This document shows, piece by piece, positions 60,046-64,000 of a stretch of DNA of 64,000 nucleotides (within the stretch, counting starts at the first letter, position 1; each line of letters opens with the position of its first letter). Origin of the DNA: CAWDNM01 sp964521195 (lineage in GTDB: Bacteria > Actinomycetota > Coriobacteriia > Anaerosomatales > JAAXUF01); NCBI GenBank assembly GCA_964521195.1, contig CAZFRE010000002.1, forward strand, positions 1-64,000, in the 5' to 3' direction. The position numbers were made by a program, and so were the translations under genes. The notes under the pieces were generated by a model that saw nothing but the letters and a program-made list of their open reading frames with translations, was not told the DNA's origin and did not search any database.

Positions 60046-61341
60046 CTATATCTCGACGACCGTCGGCCACGGCTCGCGCCGCGCGGCGGTCCAGAGCGTG
60101 TTCACGTACGAGAGCGCGAAGTGGTTCTGAGCGAGGTGCAGCCAGAACGCGCCCGAGTCAGTCAAGTCGAGCGAACCATTGGTGCGGTGCGCCAGCCCGG
60201 CGTGTTGGATCGTGCCGAGCCACCGCCGGGCCTTCTCGGCGTCGGGGCCGAGCGCTTCGTCCAGCGCGCCCATCGGGATGTGCGTGTCGTAGAAGCGCCA
60301 GTACAGCCACCACCAGCCGCTCATCTCGCCCTCGAAGGGCATCCGCAGCGCGACGGGGGAGCGGCCCTCACCGAGTGAGCGTTCCCACTCGGCGAGGTCG
60401 AAGGTGTTGAGCACGAACCCGTCGGGCAGGTGTGAGCCCGATCCCGGTCCGATGCCGATGTAGCCGTCGCGCGTGACCGACGAGTACCGCGGCGCCCCGC
60501 CACGCTTGAAGCCCCACACGCTCACGCGCTCGAAGCCGTGGCTCTCGCACCACGCCGAGATTGCGCGGTAGTGCTCGCGGCGCATCCTGAGGTCCGGCAT
60601 CTTCACCCCCGCGAGGTGCAGGTATTCGCCTACAGCGGTGTAGGGGAACGTGAACAGCGGGTAGGTCGTGATCTGATCTGCCCCGAGTTCGGCTGCGTGC
60701 TCGAGGTCGGCGACCACGTCATCGGCGGTCTGCCCGGGCAGCGCGAACATGATGTCGGCGTTGACCGACGCGAAGCCGCTCTCAGCGAGTTGCGACAGGG
60801 CTCGCTCGGCGGTCTCGGGCGTGTAGCGGCGGCCGATGACGGCCAGGCTCTCCGGCCGGAACGACTGCACGCCGAGTGACACGAGCGTCACGCCGCATGC
60901 GTGCAGCGCGCTCACGGTGTCTGCGTCGACGTCGGCGGGGTTCGTCTCGATGCAGACATCGCCGGTCATGTGGAAGCGCTCGCGCATGCGCGCGAGGATG
61001 CGATCGACCGCGTCGAGCGCAAGCGTGGGGGTGCCGCCACCGATGTAGACGCTCGTGGCCTCGGTGGGTCCCACGAGATCGGCCCAGTGGTCGACTTCGA
61101 GGAGCGCGGCGCGCGTGTAGGGCTCGACGCGTCCGGGCTCGTAGGGCACCTTCGTGTAGGGGCAGTACGGGCAGCAGTTGCGGCAGAACGGCACGTGCAG
61201 GTAGAGCGACGAGCGCGCGACTCGCGGCGGGGCCCACGCGGCGTCCGGGCGCGTGAACTCCCAGTGCTGGGCCGGCCCGACGAGGTGACGACGCAGGGTC
61301 CGCGTCGCCAGGCGGGACACGCCCTGTCCGGGGCCGCTCAC
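60046..61341 (-). CDS. HemN/HemW-like radical SAM enzyme
   Basis: 431 residues. Radical SAM cysteines in LHVPFCRNCCPYCPY (CX3CX2C pattern), SAM site in YIGGGTPTLAL, and ETNPADVDADTVSAL, LVSLGVQSF and GYIGIGPGSGSHLPDGF as in HemN/HemW. Members oxidise coproporphyrinogen or act as haem chaperones; HemW is the nearest look. The fourth HemN-type motif and C-terminal domain differ, so the substrate is open. GTG overlaps the stop of the preceding radical SAM gene (GTGA). Confidence 0.87.
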   Translation of the reverse strand: MSGPGQGVSRLATRTLRRHLVGPAQHWEFTRPDAAWAPPRVARSSLYLHVPFCRNCCPYCPYTKVPYEPGRVEPYTRAALLEVDHWADLVGPTEATSVYIGGGTPTLALDAVDRILARMRERFHMTGDVCIETNPADVDADTVSALHACGVTLVSLGVQSFRPESLAVIGRRYTPETAERALSQLAESGFASVNADIMFALPGQTADDVVADLEHAAELGADQITTYPLFTFPYTAVGEYLHLAGVKMPDLRMRREHYRAISAWCESHGFERVSVWGFKRGGAPRYSSVTRDGYIGIGPGSGSHLPDGFVLNTFDLAEWERSLGEGRSPVALRMPFEGEMSGWWWLYWRFYDTHIPMGALDEALGPDAEKARRWLGTIQHAGLAHRTNGSLDLTDSGAFWLHLAQNHFALSYVNTLWTAARREPWPTVVEI

Positions 61342-62219
61342 AGGTATCTCGCCATCGCGAGCACGGCGCCGGGATTGAGGCGCTGCGCCTCGTAGATCTC
61401 CGTGCAGGGACCGTACCCGCAGTCGGGGCAGACGCTGTCGGGCGCTCGGCAGCATACCGACTCGCCGGTCGCGTCGCTCACGAGGGCGACCGGCATCCGT
61501 CGGGGCCAGTCGCCGGAACGCAAGTCGCGCAGTCCGGCGACGGAGTTCAGCAGCGGCAGGTGCTGCCGCTTCAGCTCGATGAGCCTGTCGATGACCGGCG
61601 CGCGCTCCTCGGCGGTGAGGTAGAGCTCGTCGATGCCGTAGTACGGGGTGTGGAAGTAGACCATCACCCCTGTCACCGGCAGGTGTGTCTGGCGGACCCA
61701 TCTCAGGAACGGCTCGAGCCCGCTTGCGGTGAAGCGGTCGGCGACGTAGATGAGCGCGGTCTTGGGATGCGGCAACGCGCGGATCGCCGCCTCGACTGCG
61801 GCGAAGTGGTCGCCCCGCCGGGTCGCATACGTGGCGGGCAGGCCGTCCATGCTCACCCACACCAGATCGGCCGAGCAGTCCAGCCCGAGCGTGCCGTTCG
61901 TGTACACGTGCACGTGCAGGTAGCCGAGCCTTCGTGCCTCGCCGATGAGATCGTCGAGTGTCGATGCGTCCTCGCGCCACAACATCGGTTCGCCGCCGGT
62001 GAAGTACGCCTCACGGCAGCCGCGTGTGTAGGCGGAGCGGAGCTGCTCGACGATCGCCTCTCGCGGCATGTGACCCATGCCAGTGTTGGAGACGTGGCAG
62101 CCGCGGCATGCGAGATTGCAGACATCGGTGATCGCGATGCCGCATATGAGCGGCCCCGCATCGTGGGTGACCGCCGAGTGCCATGCGTACGGGACGTACG
62201 TGCGGAGCCGCTCGAGCAT
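61338..62219 (-). CDS. Radical SAM protein with C-terminal Cys cluster
   Basis: 293 residues. The SAM [4Fe-4S] motif is CNLACRGC in ITDVCNLACRGCHVSN; GGEPMLW and VSMDGLPATY follow. A second cysteine cluster near the end, CCRAPDSVCPDCGYGPC, could hold an auxiliary cluster as in SPASM or Twitch proteins. The substrate is unknown. ATG at 62219 with GGGAGGGGGAG upstream. First gene of a run radSAM-HemW-like-DUF2157-like. Coupled to the next gene by GTGA. Confidence 0.87.
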   Translation of the reverse strand: MLERLRTYVPYAWHSAVTHDAGPLICGIAITDVCNLACRGCHVSNTGMGHMPREAIVEQLRSAYTRGCREAYFTGGEPMLWREDASTLDDLIGEARRLGYLHVHVYTNGTLGLDCSADLVWVSMDGLPATYATRRGDHFAAVEAAIRALPHPKTALIYVADRFTASGLEPFLRWVRQTHLPVTGVMVYFHTPYYGIDELYLTAEERAPVIDRLIELKRQHLPLLNSVAGLRDLRSGDWPRRMPVALVSDATGESVCCRAPDSVCPDCGYGPCTEIYEAQRLNPGAVLAMARYL

Positions 62220-62424
62220 GGCTCCCCCTCCCGCTACGAGCACCTGTCGAGAGTTCGCGTCGACATGCAGCGACAACAACGCCCTGCACATTCTTGTACC
62301 CACGCGTGGGCTGCGCCGACGCCCGTTGGGCGGCTGGCTATCGCCAAGGCGTGCCGGTGCGGTGGTTTCACCCGGTAGATGGCGAGGATCGTCGCGACGC
62401 GCGGGCCGGCGCCAGACCAGCGCC

Positions 62425-62514
62425 TGGCGGAGGGGGTGGGATTCGAACCCACGAGACCCTTGCGAGCCTACTGGTTTTCAAGACCAGGGCATTCAACCAC
62501 TCTGCCACCCCTCC
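62425..62514 (-). tRNA. tRNA-Ser(TGA)
   Basis: Acceptor GGAGGGG / CCCCTCC, discriminator G, CCA encoded at 62425-62427. Anticodon loop CTTGAAA in stem CTGGT/ACCAG gives TGA (62478-62480). Long variable arm. A separate unit from the other tRNA-Ser. Confidence 0.95.
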
Positions 62515-62642
62515 GTGGCGCGAACACCGAGAGGATAGCATGGGTCGGGAGCGGGTTCTCGGCCCGTGTACGGCGGCGGGCGTTCGCCCCGGACCGTCAC
62601 AGGGCTACCATGTACACAGGAACTCGCGTGCAGGGGAGAGCG

Positions 62643-63104
62643 ATGCAGTCCGACGAGATCTACATGGCCATGGCGCTCGAGCAGGCGCATGCGGCAGGCG
62701 AGATCGGTGAGGTGCCGATCGGAGCGGTCGTGGTGTGCGATGGCGCGGTGGTCGCGCACGGGATGAACCGGCGCGAAATAGATCACGACCCGGCCGGTCA
62801 CGCGGAGTTCCTCGCGATCCGCGAGGCCGCTTCCAAGCTTGGCAGGTGGCGGCTCTCCGACTGCACCGTCTACGTGACGCTCGAGCCCTGCCCCATGTGC
62901 GCGGGGCTCATGCACCAGGCGCGTATCGCACGCTGCGTCTACGCCGCCCCCGACCCCAAGGCCGGTGCACTCGGCACGCTGTACGACCTGTCGAGTGACG
63001 AGCGCCTCAACCACCGCTTCGACGTCACCTCCGGCGTGCTCGCCGACGAGTCCGCGACAATGCTCAGGCGGTTCTTCCGCGGGCTGAGGGAGGCGCGCGC
63101 ATGA
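62643..63104 (+). CDS. tadA: tRNA(Arg-ACG) adenosine-34 deaminase
   Basis: Converts A34 to inosine in tRNA-Arg(ACG), which is at 57739 here. 153 residues with the zinc site HAE (53-55) and PCPMC with C83 and C86; E55 is the proton shuttle. Full length. CAGGGGAG precedes the ATG at 62643. Its stop overlaps the start of the next gene (ATGA). Confidence 0.96.
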   Translation: MQSDEIYMAMALEQAHAAGEIGEVPIGAVVVCDGAVVAHGMNRREIDHDPAGHAEFLAIREAASKLGRWRLSDCTVYVTLEPCPMCAGLMHQARIARCVYAAPDPKAGALGTLYDLSSDERLNHRFDVTSGVLADESATMLRRFFRGLREARA

Positions 63105-64000
63105 CGCGGGTCCGTTCGGGAGTGGCGCTGCGGGCATGGGTGCTGGTCCTGCTCGCCGTGCTCGCGGTTCCCTCGGCGGCGTGGGCCAAGTCGTTCGCGA
63201 TCGACAGCGTCAACATCGGGGCGGCCGTGCAATCCAACGGTGACCTCCACGTCAGCGAGGGTCGCGCGGTCGGGTTCGACGGGCAGTTCAGCTGGGTCGA
63301 ATGGGACCTCGACACGGCGGGTTCCGAGGGCATCGAGATCGAGAGCGTGACCGCCGAGCAGGACGGTGCCGAGACGGCCTTCGACCGTGTCGATGGCACC
63401 GCGTACGCGCCCGGCACGTACTCTGTCGCCGACGATGGCAGCTCGGTCACCGTGCACCTGTCGTTCTCGGCGGCCGATGAGACGGTCATCTTCAACATCA
63501 ACTACGTCGCGAAGGGTGCCGCCAAGCGCTATTCGGACACCGCAGAGCTCTACTGGAAGTTCGTCGGCGACGAGACCGCGGTGCCGAGTGGGCCGGTGCG
63601 CGTCCGCATCGCACCGCCTGTAGAGCTGACCAAGGAACAGGTGCGCGCGTGGGCACACGGGCCGCTCACCGGCACGGTGGCCATCGAGGACGACGGCACG
63701 GTGTCCCTCGAGGTGCCCGAGCTGCCGGCCGAGACGTTCGTCGAGGCCCGCGTGCTCTACCCCGCCGAGGCGCTTGCGGACGCACCCGTGATCGACGAGC
63801 CTCGCGCGGCGAACGTCCTCGCGGAGGAGGCCCGGTGGGCGAGCGAGGCGAACTACGAGCGCGTCAAGGCTCGCATCAGTGTCCTCCTCGCGCTGGTTCC
63901 GAGCATCCTGTTGTCACTCGGGGGGTTCGGGTTCGCGCTGTGGGCGTTCTTCCGCCACGGCCGGGAGTACAAGGCGAGCTTCCCCGGCGGCTATCTTCGT
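63101..64000 (+). CDS. DUF2207 membrane protein (3' end cut off by window edge)
   Basis: 300 visible residues. A Sec signal peptide at about 1-29 (VLVLLAVLAVPSAAWA), then an extracytoplasmic beta-rich domain (about 30-255) with FAIDSVNIGAAVQSNGDLHV, FSWVEWDLDTA and ELYWKFVGDE, typical of DUF2207. A TM helix follows at about 267-288. Later TM helices and tail are beyond the edge. Role unknown; membrane protein with a large outer domain. ATG overlaps the tadA stop. Confidence 0.9.
   Translation, partial: MTRVRSGVALRAWVLVLLAVLAVPSAAWAKSFAIDSVNIGAAVQSNGDLHVSEGRAVGFDGQFSWVEWDLDTAGSEGIEIESVTAEQDGAETAFDRVDGTAYAPGTYSVADDGSSVTVHLSFSAADETVIFNINYVAKGAAKRYSDTAELYWKFVGDETAVPSGPVRVRIAPPVELTKEQVRAWAHGPLTGTVAIEDDGTVSLEVPELPAETFVEARVLYPAEALADAPVIDEPRAANVLAEEARWASEANYERVKARISVLLALVPSILLSLGGFGFALWAFFRHGREYKASFPGGYLR

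Noticed and set aside
58025..60130. 701-codon plus-strand open frame
   Set aside because: Antisense to the polytopic membrane protein. The His/Arg/Asp-rich translation is a reversed hydrophobic gene.
1..64000. CRISPR array, insertion sequence, prophage or integron
   Set aside because: No regularly spaced repeats, transposase, integrase or phage structural motif found. The only tandem repeat is the 27-bp duplication at 40943.

Overview
The window is GC-rich DNA with dense, tightly packed genes, many GTG starts and frequent 1-4 nt gene overlaps. Several features point to an anaerobic, respiring actinobacterium, most plausibly of the Coriobacteriia (inference from gene content, not from a marker gene). 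These are two membrane-anchored multiheme c-type cytochromes, a double-cubane-cluster reductase with its ATP-driven activase, nickel-pincer cofactor genes (larB, larC), no sign of an outer membrane, and RND and MFS pumps each paired with a MarR regulator. No insertion sequence, prophage, CRISPR array or rRNA was seen. No gap between genes exceeds about 270 bases.

Layout. 1-8.7 kb: a 3'-truncated Ser/Thr kinase, a GT2 glycosyltransferase, a MarR-RND efflux pair, a rhodanese, a small hypothetical gene and a CelD-like acyltransferase. 8.9-16.5 kb: a secreted Ig-like protein, tRNA-Leu(CAG), a PAS-only sensor, a lipoprotein, a membrane protein, a pirin, a YedY-like molybdopterin protein and a SlyD-type FKBP. 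16.7-26.1 kb: the electron-transfer region, with a small protein, a giant cytochrome carrying up to 29 CH haem-type sites, a haem-HAMP membrane sensor, a small Cys-rich protein, a MarR-MFS pair, a MutY-like glycosylase lacking Fe-S ligands, and a 12-haem NapC-like cytochrome. 26.2-33.4 kb: larC and larB, a GAF-GGDEF cyclase, pheA, a small membrane protein, and the double-cubane-cluster reductase with its activase. 33.5-42.5 kb: a PP-loop-like protein coupled to the first of three consecutive PAS-GGDEF genes, serS, a lone PAS protein, an amidohydrolase and a membrane GGDEF-HD-GYP protein. 42.6-48.7 kb: a fused Zwf-Gnd enzyme, an SDR, a LOG-like protein, and a membrane pair of unknown function. 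48.7-54.4 kb: an exopolysaccharide operon (ugd, GT2, YbhN-like flippase, FrhB/pyruvyltransferase fusion). 54.6-64 kb: a SIMPL lipoprotein, a PAS4-HD-GYP protein, tRNA-Arg(ACG), tRNA-Ser(GCT), a DUF2157-like membrane protein, a radical SAM pair, tRNA-Ser(TGA), tadA, and a DUF2207 protein cut by the right edge.

How the genes fit together. Four GGDEF proteins with apparently intact active sites, one degenerate GGDEF-HD-GYP and one PAS-HD-GYP indicate intense c-di-GMP signalling, likely tuning the envelope and exopolysaccharide genes. The cytochromes and the haem sensor suggest redox sensing tied to extracellular or periplasmic electron transfer. TadA is needed for the tRNA-Arg(ACG) found nearby, because A34 must become inosine. 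Translational coupling through GTGA or ATGA overlaps is the local rule. Start codons were chosen by Shine-Dalgarno position wherever possible.
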